Assembly (NCBI GenBank): GCA_038258215.1
Contig: JBBSQC010000003.1
Coordinates: 62,001 to 126,000, forward strand
Length of the DNA: 64,000 bases
Direction of reading: 5' to 3'
Source of the DNA: Fodinibacter sp038258215
GTDB taxonomy: Bacteria > Actinomycetota > Actinomycetes > Actinomycetales > Dermatophilaceae
Below, piece after piece: positions 17,017 through 25,697 of the stretch (its first letter is position 1; each line of letters starts with the position of its first letter). A program made the position numbers and the translations under genes. The notes under the pieces are model-generated. The model made no database searches, was not told the DNA's origin, and saw nothing but the letters and a program-made list of their open reading frames with translations.

Positions 17017-17931
17017 TCAGAACGCGAAGGTGACCCCGGTGAGGTCCTCGCTCCGGTCCCACAGCGCGCCGGCGAGACCCTCGTCGAGGGTCCAGTGGCT
17101 GCGCTTGGCCTCCCCGACGGCGCCCCGGGTCTCACCGATGCCGGTGGGGCCGGTGTACGAGCCCGGCTCGGCGACGGTCGCGGCGTACAGGATCGCCTCG
17201 GCCCCCTTCTCCGGACCGGGGAGGACCAGCTTGGAGCCCCAGGAGGCGAGCGTGCCGACGACGGGGATGGCCCCGAGGCCGTCCGGGCTCGCGATCAGAC
17301 CGGTGCTGGAGACCCCCGGGTGCGCGGCGGTCGACGTCAGGGTCGTTCCTGCGGCGGCGGCCCGGCGCTGCAGCTCGAGCGCGAACAACAGGTTGGCGAG
17401 CTTGGACTGGCCGTATGCCGTGGACGGGCTGTAGCCGTCGCGCGGGTTGGCCTCGAGGATGCGCCCGTCGCCCTGGTTGTGCGCGAGGGAGGACACGGTC
17501 GTCACCCGTGGAGCGTCCGCCTTCAGCAGGTACGGGAGGAGCAGTGCGGTGAGGGCGAAGTGTCCGAGGTGGTTGGTGCCGAACTGCAGCTCGTGGCCGT
17601 CCTCGGTCTCGCGGTAGCGCGGCGGGGTCATGACCCCGGCGTTGTTGACGAGCAGGTCGAGGGGCCCCTCGAAGCGACCGACGAGCTGACGGACCGAGTC
17701 GAGGGAGGCGAGGTCGAGCTGCTCCACGCGAACCGCACCGGGCGCGCCGGTGGCGCGGATCCGGTCTGCGACCTTCTCGCCGGCATCCGTCTTGCGCACC
17801 GCGAGCACCACGTCGGCTCCGTGCTTGGCCAGCTCGCGGGCCTCGACCACCCCGATACCGGAGTTCGCGCCGGTGACCAGCGCGGTCCTCCCGGTGAGGT
17901 CGGGCATGTCCTGGGGGGTCCACCTGGTCAT
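17017..17931 (-). CDS. Short-chain dehydrogenase/reductase
   Basis: A 304-residue classical SDR resembling the retinol-dehydrogenase/oxidoreductase group. It shows TGANSGIGVVEAREL for NAD(P) binding near residue 18, NNAGVM, catalytic Ser in VSSLAHN, and the YGQSK catalytic Tyr-Lys pair. The substrate is not predictable. The ATG at 17931 is preceded by GAGGAG with suitable spacing. It is transcribed away from lutA, sharing a 195-base divergent gap in which I see only TACCGT (18078-18083), a possible lutA -10. Confidence 0.85.
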   Translation of the reverse strand: MTRWTPQDMPDLTGRTALVTGANSGIGVVEARELAKHGADVVLAVRKTDAGEKVADRIRATGAPGAVRVEQLDLASLDSVRQLVGRFEGPLDLLVNNAGVMTPPRYRETEDGHELQFGTNHLGHFALTALLLPYLLKADAPRVTTVSSLAHNQGDGRILEANPRDGYSPSTAYGQSKLANLLFALELQRRAAAAGTTLTSTAAHPGVSSTGLIASPDGLGAIPVVGTLASWGSKLVLPGPEKGAEAILYAATVAEPGSYTGPTGIGETRGAVGEAKRSHWTLDEGLAGALWDRSEDLTGVTFAF

Positions 17932-18126
17932 CGGGGCTGCTCCTCGTGCTCGTGGGCTCGTTCGTGTCGTCGTCGTCCCCGGGGACAACGTGCACCCGGC
18001 CGAGGGGATTCCGCGGCCCTTCACGACTCCCGGACGCCCTCGAGTCTCCCGGGCCGCCGCGAACCCGGGCCACGGGCTACCGTGCACGAGAGAGCACGGC
18101 TCCCCACTCGCGAAGGGACGGACGTC

Positions 18127-18879
18127 GTGAAGGTGGCGGTGATGTCGACGTGCATCGGTGACGCGATGTTCCCGGATGCCGTGAAGGCCACAGTGAGGCT
18201 GTTGCGCCGGTTGGGGGTCGAGGTCGACGTGCCCGAGGCGCAGACGTGCTGCGGCCAACCGATGGTCAACACGGGCTACCTCGACGAATCGGTCCCGCTG
18301 GTGAGGGCCTTCGTGGCGGCGTTCGAGGGGTACGACCATGTGGTGGTGCCGTCGGGGTCGTGCGCGGGGTCGGTGCGCCACCAGCACTCGATGGTGGCGG
18401 AGCGTTCGGGCGATGCGTCCCTGGTGAGCTCGGTGTCGCGCACCAGCCCGCTCGCCCTGGAGCTCAGCGAGTTCCTCGTTGACGTGCTGGGGGTGACCGA
18501 CGTGGGGGCGTCGTTCCCGCACCGGGTGACCTACCACCCGACGTGCCACTCGCTGCGGATGCTGCGGGTCGGCGACCGGCCGTTGCGGCTTCTGGCGTCG
18601 GTGCGGGGCATCGACCTCGTGCCCTTGCCGCGGGGCGAGGAGTGCTGCGGCTTCGGTGGCACCTTCGCGGTGAAGAACGCCGACACGTCCGTGGCGATGG
18701 GCTCGGACAAGGCCTCGCACGTGCGCTCCACCGGGGCCGAGGTGCTGGTGGCCGGCGACAGCTCGTGCCTCATGCACATCGGTGGCCTGCTCTCCCGGCA
18801 GCGGGCCGGCATCCGGACCATGCACCTCGCCGAAGTGCTCGCCTCCACCGCCGACCAGCCTGCGCAGGCCCTCCGATGA
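18127..18879 (+). CDS. lutA: L-lactate utilisation Fe-S protein LutA
   Basis: First subunit of the LutABC L-lactate oxidation complex, 250 residues. It carries two CCG-domain motifs, TCCGQP near residue 40 and ECCGFGGTF near residue 175, which bind an iron-sulfur centre. The start is GTG 18127 with AAGGGA upstream. The frame is open far upstream, but that stretch is antisense to the SDR and has no family similarity. A TACCGT hexamer 44 bases upstream could be its -10. The stop overlaps the lutB ATG by four bases. Confidence 0.93.
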   Translation: MKVAVMSTCIGDAMFPDAVKATVRLLRRLGVEVDVPEAQTCCGQPMVNTGYLDESVPLVRAFVAAFEGYDHVVVPSGSCAGSVRHQHSMVAERSGDASLVSSVSRTSPLALELSEFLVDVLGVTDVGASFPHRVTYHPTCHSLRMLRVGDRPLRLLASVRGIDLVPLPRGEECCGFGGTFAVKNADTSVAMGSDKASHVRSTGAEVLVAGDSSCLMHIGGLLSRQRAGIRTMHLAEVLASTADQPAQALR

Positions 18880-20369
18880 GTACCGCGCAGGCACCCGCGA
18901 CCTTTCTGGGGATGCCGGCGTTCCCTACCGCGGCCCGCGCCGCCCTGGCCGACACCCAGCTCCGCCGCAACCTCGCCCACGCCACCGCCACGATTCGCAC
19001 CAAGCGGGCCGAGGTCATCGGCGAGCTCGAGGACTGGGAGGGTCTGCGGCACGCGGCGGCCGCGATCAAGGACGACACCCTCACCCACCTCGACGAGCAC
19101 CTGCTGACCCTGGAGGCGTCCCTCACCGCCGCAGGGGCCACGGTGCACTGGGCCCGCGACGCGCAGGAGGCCTGTGCCGTCGTCGCGCAGGTGGCCGAGG
19201 ACCACGGCATCGACGAGGTCGTGAAGGTCAAGTCGATGGCCACCCAGGAGATCGGGCTCAACGAGGCGCTGGCTGAGCGGGGCATCGCGGCGTGGGAGAC
19301 CGACCTCGCCGAGCTCATCGTGCAGCTCGGCGACGACCTGCCCAGCCACATCCTCGTCCCGGCGATCCACCGCGGCCGGGCCGAGATCCGCGAGATCTTC
19401 CGCGACCGGATGGCCGCGGCGGGCCGCCCGGCACCCGAGGGCCTGACCGACGACCCTGTCGAGCTCGCCTCGGCGGCACGGCTGCACCTGAGGGAGAAGT
19501 TTCTCACCGCGAAGATGGCCGTCTCCGGCGCGAACTTCGCTGTGGCGGAGTCGGGCACGCTCGTCGTCGTCGAGTCCGAGGGCAACGGCCGGATGTGCCT
19601 GACCCTGCCCGAGGTGCTCGTCTCGGTGGTCGGCATCGAGAAGGTGCTGCCGACCTGGGCCGACCTCGACGTGTTCCTGCACCTGCTGCCCCGCTCCTCC
19701 ACGGGCGAGCGGATGAACCCCTACACCTCCACCTGGTCGGGTGTCACCCCCGGTGACGGCCCGCAGGAGGTGCACGTCGTGCTGCTGGACAACGGCCGCA
19801 CGCGGGCCCTCGCCGACGAGGTCGGCCGCCAGGCGCTGCGCTGCATCCGGTGCTCAGCGTGCCTGAACGTGTGCCCGGTCTACGAGCGGGTCGGTGGTCA
19901 CGCCTACGGGTCCGTCTACCCCGGCCCCATCGGCGCCATCCTGAACCCGCTGCTCAAGGGGGTGGGCCACGATGCCCAGACCGACTCGCTGCCCTACGCG
20001 TCCACGCTGTGTGGCGCCTGCGCCGACGTGTGCCCCGTCGCCATCGACATCCCCGAGGTCCTGGTGCACCTGCGCACCAAGGTCGTCGACGCCCACCGCG
20101 GTGACACCGTGCCCAAGGCCGAGGCCGTCGCGATGCGCGCGGCGGCGTGGGGGCTGGCCCGGCCGAGCCGGATGTCCGGCGGGGAGCGCGCCACGGGTCT
20201 GGTCGGCCGCGTCTGGCGAGGACGCGGTATGCCGGGTGGCCGCCGTGCGCTCGGTGCCCTCCCCTGGCCCGGGTCGAGGTGGACCCAGGCGCGTGACCTC
20301 CCCGTGCCACCGCCGGAGTCGTTCCGGGCGTGGTGGGCCCGCACCGGACGACGCGAGGGTGAGCAGTGA
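18876..20369 (+). CDS. lutB: L-lactate utilisation protein LutB
   Basis: Central LutABC subunit of 497 residues. The N-terminal LUD domain (VKVKSMATQEIGLNEAL, GTLVVVESEGNGR) is followed by a ferredoxin-like pair CIRCSACLNVCPVY and LCGACADVCPV that binds two [4Fe-4S] clusters, and a C-terminal extension typical of the family. It passes electrons from lactate oxidation onward. It overlaps lutA and lutC by four bases each. Confidence 0.94.
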   Translation: MSTAQAPATFLGMPAFPTAARAALADTQLRRNLAHATATIRTKRAEVIGELEDWEGLRHAAAAIKDDTLTHLDEHLLTLEASLTAAGATVHWARDAQEACAVVAQVAEDHGIDEVVKVKSMATQEIGLNEALAERGIAAWETDLAELIVQLGDDLPSHILVPAIHRGRAEIREIFRDRMAAAGRPAPEGLTDDPVELASAARLHLREKFLTAKMAVSGANFAVAESGTLVVVESEGNGRMCLTLPEVLVSVVGIEKVLPTWADLDVFLHLLPRSSTGERMNPYTSTWSGVTPGDGPQEVHVVLLDNGRTRALADEVGRQALRCIRCSACLNVCPVYERVGGHAYGSVYPGPIGAILNPLLKGVGHDAQTDSLPYASTLCGACADVCPVAIDIPEVLVHLRTKVVDAHRGDTVPKAEAVAMRAAAWGLARPSRMSGGERATGLVGRVWRGRGMPGGRRALGALPWPGSRWTQARDLPVPPPESFRAWWARTGRREGEQ

Positions 20370-21013
20370 GCGCCCGGGACCAGGTTCTGGCGTCGGTGCG
20401 CGCAGCGCTCGGTGCGACGCCGCGGCCCGAGGTCCCCGTCGACCGGTCCTACCGCGACGAAACCACGAGCGCACCCCGCGAGCAGATGCTGGCCCTCTTC
20501 GTCGAGCGGGTCGAGGACTACAAGGCCACCGTGACCCGCTGCCGCGCGGAGGACCTGGATGTCACCGTGGCGGCCGCCGTCGACGGTGTCGGACGCGTTG
20601 CGGTGCCTGCCGACCTGGGCCTCGACGTGCCGTCATCCGTCCCGGACGAGGGCCTGACCAAGGCCGAGCTCGACGCCGTCGGTGCGGTCGTCACGCGAGC
20701 CGCTCTCGGGATCGCCGAGACCGGCACCGTCGTCCTGGACCACGGCCCGGGCCAGGGTCGGCGGATCGCCACGCTGCTGCCGGACCTGCACGTCTGCGTG
20801 GTGCGCGAGTCCGACGTGGTGCCCGGGGTGACCCACGCCGTCGCCGCGCTGGACCCGGCACGGCCCCAGACCTGGATCAGCGGACCCTCGGCGACCAGTG
20901 ACATCGAGCTCTCGCGGGTCGAGGGCGTGCACGGCCCTCGCCGGCTCCACGTCGTCCTCGTCGCCGAACAGCCGGTCCAGTCAGCCGGGCCTACCGGCGG
21001 GACAGCTCGATGA
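20366..21013 (+). CDS. lutC: L-lactate utilisation protein LutC
   Basis: A 215-residue LUD-domain protein, the third LutABC subunit. The family pattern is visible in GIAETGTVVLDHGPGQGRR and the C-terminal ISGPSATSDIELSRVEGVHGPRRLHVVL. The start is the GTG at 20366 inside the lutB end (GTGA overlap). Its last 23 bases overlap, tail to tail, the end of the split-barrel gene on the other strand. No lactate permease or GntR-type regulator is adjacent. Confidence 0.93.
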   Translation: MSARDQVLASVRAALGATPRPEVPVDRSYRDETTSAPREQMLALFVERVEDYKATVTRCRAEDLDVTVAAAVDGVGRVAVPADLGLDVPSSVPDEGLTKAELDAVGAVVTRAALGIAETGTVVLDHGPGQGRRIATLLPDLHVCVVRESDVVPGVTHAVAALDPARPQTWISGPSATSDIELSRVEGVHGPRRLHVVLVAEQPVQSAGPTGGTAR

Positions 21014-21401
21014 CCGGAATGACACGGGTCGTCTTCTCCTGGTAGCTGCGGAAGCCGTCCGACATCTCGGTGAACCGGCTCCAGGCCTGATCCCGCTCAC
21101 CCCCGTCGAGCACGCGCGCCACCACCTCGACGTCGCCGTCGTCCGGGGTCTCGATGTGCACCTCGGGGTGGGCGCGCAGGTTGTGGAACCAGCTCGGGTT
21201 GTCCGGCGCGCCGGCCTTGGAGGCCGCGATGAGCCAGGTGTCGGCGTCGCGGTGGATCGCTGCGACCGGGGTCACCCGTTCGACGCCGCTCCGGGCACCG
21301 GTGTGGTGCAGCAGCACCAGGCCTCGTCCGAAGCCCATGGTGCTCACGGTTCCGTCGTTCGCGCGGAACTCGTCGATGATCTGCTGGTTCCAGTCGGCCA
21401 T
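20991..21401 (-). CDS. Deazaflavin/FMN-dependent nitroreductase-family protein
   Basis: A 136-residue split-beta-barrel protein of the Ddn (F420-dependent nitroreductase) family. LVLLHHTGARSGVERVTPVAA and the LIAASKAGAPDNPSWFHNLRAHPEVHIET stretch are diagnostic. Such proteins use F420H2 (or bind fatty acids or FMN) to reduce quinones or nitro compounds. The start is ATG 21401, whose bases overlap the stop of the VOC gene upstream, so the two are a coupled pair. Its 3' end overlaps lutC. Confidence 0.85.
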   Translation of the reverse strand: MADWNQQIIDEFRANDGTVSTMGFGRGLVLLHHTGARSGVERVTPVAAIHRDADTWLIAASKAGAPDNPSWFHNLRAHPEVHIETPDDGDVEVVARVLDGGERDQAWSRFTEMSDGFRSYQEKTTRVIPVIELSRR

Positions 21402-21796
21402 CAGGCGCCGTCCCTCTCGGCCGCGTTGCGCAGGATGCAGAACTCGTTTCCCTCGGGGTCGGCGAGGATCACCCAGCCGGTGCCGGGCCCGTACTGGCCT
21501 CGGTGGTCGCCCAGCTCGACGGCGCCGTGGGCCAACAGCCGGGCCAGCTCGTCGTCGCGAGACCCCTCCACCGGCTCGAGGTCGAGGTGGATGCGGTTCT
21601 TGACCGACTTCCCCTCCGGCACCTCGATGAAGAGCAACCGGTGACCCCCATCCGGGCTGAGCACCATGCACTCGTCGTGACCCGGCAGGTTGGGATCACC
21701 CTCGACGTCGGTGTAGCCCAGGACGCCCTTCCACCACTGCGACAGGTCGTAGGCGTTGTGGCAGTCGATGGTCGTGTGGGACACCCGTGACGTCAT
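21401..21796 (-). CDS. VOC (glyoxalase/dioxygenase) family protein
   Basis: A 131-residue two-module VOC fold protein. Features are TTIDCHNAYDLSQWWKGVLGY, RIHLDLEP and ILADPEGNEFCIL, placing His/Glu metal-ligand candidates at conserved spots. This subgroup is common in actinobacteria and has no assigned reaction. It precedes the nitroreductase-family gene with a stop-start overlap. No clear Shine-Dalgarno sequence precedes ATG 21796; GAAACT lies six bases before it and might be a weak leaderless -10. Confidence 0.75.
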   Translation of the reverse strand: MTSRVSHTTIDCHNAYDLSQWWKGVLGYTDVEGDPNLPGHDECMVLSPDGGHRLLFIEVPEGKSVKNRIHLDLEPVEGSRDDELARLLAHGAVELGDHRGQYGPGTGWVILADPEGNEFCILRNAAERDGA

Positions 21797-21856
21797 GACG
21801 CCAGTTTCCCAGCCGGGGCACGCGCTGCCAACCCTTCACCGGATGCCGGTGCCACC

Positions 21857-22909
21857 TCAGGCGTGGATGGCGGCCGGGAGGCCGTCCCCGAAGACCTCCG
21901 GTGGGTCGGGGTGGGCGCGGGCCTCCCCATCGGCGCGCCGGGCCGCCGTCCACGAGACCGCGCACGCGTCGAGGACGTCGTCGACGGCATACCCACTGCC
22001 CGACAGCACCGAGGGCCGCGCGATCCCCACGGCCGCCAGGGCCTCGAGCCGCTCCGCGGCGCCGTCCCCGGTCTTCTTGGCGTGGCTCATCGGCGCGCCC
22101 CCCATGGTGGCGAAGGACAGCTCCGGGTGCACCTCGATGACGTCCACCGAGGGACGGGTGCGCAGCCACGCGTCGACCTCGAGGATCTTGTCCCGCAGGG
22201 CGAACGCCTGGGCCCCAACCCCCTGCCCGCTGAGGGAGCGGTTCACGGCATCCGCATCGGCCCGGGTGGTGGCGAGGTAGGCCTGGCGGGTCAAAGTGGT
22301 GAACACCGAGCTCGCGCGGCCCGGCAACGCCCGTCGGGCGAGCGCATCGGCCCGACGAGTCGTGTTGTCGGGCAGGCCGATCGGGATGTCGATGCCGACG
22401 ACTTGTAGGTCGTGCCCGGCGCGAACCATCTCGACGAGCCCGGCGATCGTGGGAGCCAGGACGACGCGTGGGCGTGGCGCGCCCGGCACGAGGAGCGCCC
22501 CGACCCACCCTGCCTTGCAGCCGTCGACCCCGAGCACCGGCACGCTGACCTCGATCGGTGCGGGGGCCGGGTCCGCCCGCCCGAGGAGGAACTCCCACTC
22601 GCGTCGCACCCGCCCGCCCGCCAGCTCGAACACGTCCATCGAGCGGGCGCCCTCGCTGTCGAGCAACATCGTGACCACGCGGGCTCCGTCGCGGGAGCGG
22701 GTGGACTCCACGCACCGGAACGAGCGGTCCGATCCAGCGTATGCCGTGGCGAGGGCCTCGACGTAGGCCGCCCGACCGCGGACCACCCTCGGCCCGTCGT
22801 CCCCGACGAGGGTCCATTCCACCTCGGGGTGAAGGACCTCGGCCACGGACTCCCAGTCGCGGGCGTTCTCCGCGTCGAAGAGCCGCCGGAGTGGGGAGTC
22901 GAGATCCAT
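21857..22909 (-). CDS. SnoaL/NTF2-like domain fused to DUF429
   Basis: A 350-residue two-domain protein. Residues 1-115 have the SnoaL/NTF2-like polyketide-cyclase-type pattern (LFDAENARDWESVAEVLHPEVEW, REWEFLLGR). Residues about 120-350 are DUF429, an RNase H-like fold, with VLGVDGCKAGWVGALL, GIDIPIGLP and EVHPELSFATM. DUF429 normally stands alone and its acidic residues suggest a nuclease-like site. The join between them is a short proline/alanine linker. Function unknown. The ATG is six bases downstream of TACCGT, so it is probably leaderless. Confidence 0.78.
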   Translation of the reverse strand: MDLDSPLRRLFDAENARDWESVAEVLHPEVEWTLVGDDGPRVVRGRAAYVEALATAYAGSDRSFRCVESTRSRDGARVVTMLLDSEGARSMDVFELAGGRVRREWEFLLGRADPAPAPIEVSVPVLGVDGCKAGWVGALLVPGAPRPRVVLAPTIAGLVEMVRAGHDLQVVGIDIPIGLPDNTTRRADALARRALPGRASSVFTTLTRQAYLATTRADADAVNRSLSGQGVGAQAFALRDKILEVDAWLRTRPSVDVIEVHPELSFATMGGAPMSHAKKTGDGAAERLEALAAVGIARPSVLSGSGYAVDDVLDACAVSWTAARRADGEARAHPDPPEVFGDGLPAAIHA

Positions 22910-22915
22910 GCCACC

Positions 22916-22921
22916 ACGGTA
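22916..22921 (-). promoter_or_regulatory. Candidate -10 box, leaderless start of NTF2-DUF429 gene
   Basis: TACCGT on the minus strand, six bases before the ATG at 22909, with no ribosome site in between. Confidence 0.45.
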
Positions 22922-22968
22922 GGTGGCTGGCGGGTGAGCTCGTCCGGTCGCACTCAGCAGACCTTGGT

Positions 22969-23002
22969 GCTCGGACCACAGGTAGGAACCTGTGGTCCGA
23001 GC
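22969..23002. repeat. Perfect 15-bp inverted repeat with 4-base loop
   Basis: Arms GCTCGGACCACAGGT (22969-22983) and ACCTGTGGTCCGAGC (22988-23002) are exact reverse complements around AGGA. It lies between divergent genes, upstream of both, so a terminator role is unlikely. An operator or cruciform-type regulatory element upstream of the FdhF-like gene is more plausible. Four bases separate it from the next palindrome. Confidence 0.75.
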
Positions 23003-23006
23003 TCGA

Positions 23007-23024
23007 ACCTCTGCTAGCAGAGGT
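23007..23024. promoter_or_regulatory. Perfect 18-bp palindrome ACCTCTGCTAGCAGAGGT
   Basis: An uninterrupted self-complementary 18-mer immediately after the preceding inverted repeat and 58 bases before the FdhF-like start. The length and symmetry fit a dimeric transcription-factor operator. Confidence 0.55.
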
Positions 23025-23082
23025 CGTCGAAGGTGGTGGGCGCGTCATCTCGACGGGGTGTGGCGGGTGCGAGAGTGGGGGG

Positions 23083-25419
23083 ATGACCGACGACGGCTCC
23101 CGACTCTCTCGCCTCCTCGAGCCCTGGCGTGGCGCACCCACCGACGACGTCGACGCCACGAGGGTCGATCGCGACGAGGTGGGTGGCGCAGCGGCCGGCA
23201 TCACCGGAGTCACCGTGTCGATGAACCGCACGGTCGGCCAGATGGGGCCCCTGCGCAGCCTCACCACCTTGCGCCACCTCAACCAGGCCGACGGGTTCGA
23301 CTGCCCGGGCTGCGCCTGGCCGGATCCCGACCCCGAGCACCGCAGCTTCGCGGAGTTCTGCGAGAACGGAGCCAAGGCGGTCGCCGAGGAGGCCACGAAG
23401 CGCCGCGCGGACCCGGCATTCTGGGCCGAGCACCCGGTGGCCGAGCTCGCGACGTGGAGCGACTACCAGCTGGGCCAGCAGGGGCGGATCACCGAGCCGA
23501 TGCTGTTGCGCGAGGGCGCCACGCACTACGAGCCGATCGGCTGGGACGAGGCCATCGAGGTGGTCTCCTCCGCGCTCCGCGAGCTGGACAGTCCGGACGA
23601 CGCCGTCTTCTACACGAGCGGGCGAGCCTCCAACGAGGCGGCCTTCGTCTTCCAGCTCTTCGCCCGTGCCTTCGGCACCAACAACCTGCCCGACTGCTCC
23701 AACATGTGCCACGAGTCGACCTCCCTCGCCCTGGACGAGTCGATCGGCATCGGCAAGGGCTCGGTCACGCTCGAGGACATCCACGAGGCCGAGCTGATCG
23801 TCATCTGTGGGCAGAACCCGGGCACCAACCACCCCCGGATGCTCACTGCCCTCGAGAAGTGCAAGGAGGCCGGCGGCAGGATCGTGGCCGTCAACCCCCT
23901 CCCCGAGACGGGGTTGATGCGCTTCGCCAACCCCCAGAAGGTGCGTGGCCTCACCGGGGTCGGCACCCAGCTCGCCGACGAGTACCTCCCGATCAGGATC
24001 AACGGTGACCTCGCGCTCTTCCAGGCCCTCGGGGCGCTCCTGCTCGAGCGGGGCGCCGTCGACCACGACTTCGTCGAGAGGCTCACCACCGGCTTCGACA
24101 CCTGGAGCGAGCACGTGGCGCAGGTGGACTGGTCCGAGGTCGTGCGGGCGACGGGTCTGGAACGCGCCCAGATCGAGCGGGTCGCCGACCTGATGGCGGC
24201 ATCCCGGCGCACTGTCTTCTGTTGGGCGATGGGGATCACCCAGCACCAGAACGCGGTGGCGACGATCAAGGAGATCACCAACGTCGCTCTCCTGCAGGGG
24301 AACATCGGCAAGCCCGGTGCCGGGTTGTGCCCCGTCAGGGGCCACTCCAACGTGCAGGGTGACCGCACGATGGGCGTCTGGGAGCAGCTCCCGGAAGCCT
24401 TCGGAGATGCGCTCCGCGACGAGTTCGGCTTCGAGCCGCCCCGCGAGCGCGGGCTCGACGTGGTCAACTCGGTGCGAGCCATGAAGGAGGGGCGCGTCAG
24501 GGTGCTCATGGGCCTGGGGGGCAACTTCGCCTCCGCCACCCCCGACACCGACGTGACGCACGAGGCGATGCGCTCGGTGGACCTCAACGTGCAGGTGTCG
24601 ACCAAGCCCAACCGCACCCACGTCGTGACCGGGCGGCGGATGCTGATCCTGCCGTGCCTGGGGCGCACCGAGAAGGACGTCTCGCGTGAGGGCTGGCAGG
24701 GCGTAACGGTGGAGGACTCGATGTCGAGCGTGCACCTCTCCGTCGGGCGCAACACCCCGGCCGGGCCGAGCCTGCGCTCCGAGCCGTGGATCGTCAGCCG
24801 CATCGCTGAGGCGACGCTGGGTGAGGGGCCGACCGGCTCGAGCATCGACTGGGACGCGATGGCCGAGGACCACCGCGCGATCCGCCACCACATCTCCCGC
24901 GTCGTGCCGGGGTGCGAGGCCTACGAGGAGAAGGTCCAGCGGCCGGGCGGCTTCGTGCTGGGGCACCCACCGAGGGACACCCGCACCTTCGAGACTGCCT
25001 CTGGCCGTGCGGAGTTCGCGGTGAGCCCGATGGGGGTGCTGGAGGTGCCCGAGGGCCACCTGCTGCTCCAGACGGTGCGCAGCCACGACCAGTACAACAC
25101 CACGATCTACGGGCACGACGACCGTTACCGCGGTCTGGCCGGGGGGCGTCAGGTCGTCATGGTGCACCCCGACGACATCGCCCGGCTCGGCCTGGTCGCC
25201 GACCAGCTCGTCGACGTCGTCTCGGTCTGGCCCGACGACACCGAGCGGGTGGTGTGCGGCTACCGGGTCGCGCCCTACCCGACGGCTCGGGGCTGCGCGG
25301 CCGCCTACTACCCGGAGTGCAACGTGCTCGTGCCCCTGGACTCGGTGGCCGAGGGCAGCAACTGCCCGACCTCCAAGTCAGTGGTCGTGCGACTCGTCCC
25401 GCAGCACCGGGGCGCCTAG
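23083..25419 (+). CDS. FdhF/YdeP-like molybdopterin oxidoreductase
   Basis: A 778-residue molybdopterin enzyme of the formate-dehydrogenase-alpha-like (YdeP) family; E. coli YdeP is 759. DCPGCAWPDPDPEH marks the reduced N-terminal cysteine pair of this family instead of a full [4Fe-4S] motif. SNMCHESTS carries the presumptive Mo-ligand Cys, so it is not a selenoprotein. WAMGITQHQNA, NVALLQGNIGKPGAGLCPVRGHSNVQGDR and the C-terminal YPECNVL...TSKSVVV complete the fold. No electron-transfer partner or fdhD is adjacent. The true substrate is unknown; E. coli YdeP is linked to acid resistance. The start is ATG 23083; weak GAGAGT at 23071 could be a -10. Confidence 0.88.
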   Translation: MTDDGSRLSRLLEPWRGAPTDDVDATRVDRDEVGGAAAGITGVTVSMNRTVGQMGPLRSLTTLRHLNQADGFDCPGCAWPDPDPEHRSFAEFCENGAKAVAEEATKRRADPAFWAEHPVAELATWSDYQLGQQGRITEPMLLREGATHYEPIGWDEAIEVVSSALRELDSPDDAVFYTSGRASNEAAFVFQLFARAFGTNNLPDCSNMCHESTSLALDESIGIGKGSVTLEDIHEAELIVICGQNPGTNHPRMLTALEKCKEAGGRIVAVNPLPETGLMRFANPQKVRGLTGVGTQLADEYLPIRINGDLALFQALGALLLERGAVDHDFVERLTTGFDTWSEHVAQVDWSEVVRATGLERAQIERVADLMAASRRTVFCWAMGITQHQNAVATIKEITNVALLQGNIGKPGAGLCPVRGHSNVQGDRTMGVWEQLPEAFGDALRDEFGFEPPRERGLDVVNSVRAMKEGRVRVLMGLGGNFASATPDTDVTHEAMRSVDLNVQVSTKPNRTHVVTGRRMLILPCLGRTEKDVSREGWQGVTVEDSMSSVHLSVGRNTPAGPSLRSEPWIVSRIAEATLGEGPTGSSIDWDAMAEDHRAIRHHISRVVPGCEAYEEKVQRPGGFVLGHPPRDTRTFETASGRAEFAVSPMGVLEVPEGHLLLQTVRSHDQYNTTIYGHDDRYRGLAGGRQVVMVHPDDIARLGLVADQLVDVVSVWPDDTERVVCGYRVAPYPTARGCAAAYYPECNVLVPLDSVAEGSNCPTSKSVVVRLVPQHRGA

Positions 25420-25429
25420 ACCGACGCAG

Positions 25430-25460
25430 CGACCGCCGCCCGGATGCCGGACGGCGGTCG
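25430..25460. terminator. Bidirectional terminator hairpin
   Basis: CGACCGCCG (25430-25438) pairs exactly with CGGCGGTCG (25452-25460). It sits 10 bases after the FdhF-like stop and 33 bases after the cold-shock gene stop on the other strand, and can serve both. Confidence 0.65.
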
Positions 25461-25493
25461 TGGGTGCGCCCGAGGGCGCGGGTGGGGCGAAGG

Positions 25494-25697
25494 TCAGAGA
25501 ACGGTGATGTTCGCGGCCTGGGGGCCCTTGGCGCCCTGCTGCGTCTCGTACTCGACCTTGGCGTTCTCGTCGAGGCTGCGGTAGCCGCTCGAGTTGATCG
25601 CGGAGTAGTGGGCGAAGACGTCGGCGGAGCCGTCGTCGGGGGCAATGAAGCCGAAGCCCTTGTCGGCGTTGAACCACTTCACGGTGCCAGTAGCCAT
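25494..25697 (-). CDS. Cold-shock protein CspA family
   Basis: A 67-residue single cold-shock domain that binds single-stranded RNA/DNA and melts mRNA structure. RNP1 KGFGFIAPD and RNP2 DVFAHYSAI are intact, after the standard TGTVKWFNADKG opening. AGAAGG stands before ATG 25697. A long untranslated leader, as in many csp genes, would fit the open gap upstream. It is monocistronic between a terminator and a divergent gene. Confidence 0.95.
   Translation of the reverse strand: MATGTVKWFNADKGFGFIAPDDGSADVFAHYSAINSSGYRSLDENAKVEYETQQGAKGPQAANITVL

Noticed and set aside
23698..23724. Possible selenocysteine site in the FdhF-like protein
   Set aside because: The Mo-ligand position is an ordinary Cys codon (SNMCHE) with no in-frame TGA.
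23014..25167. A 717-codon minus-strand frame opposite the FdhF-like gene
   Set aside because: Same low-complexity shadow composition; the plus-strand molybdopterin enzyme explains the region fully.
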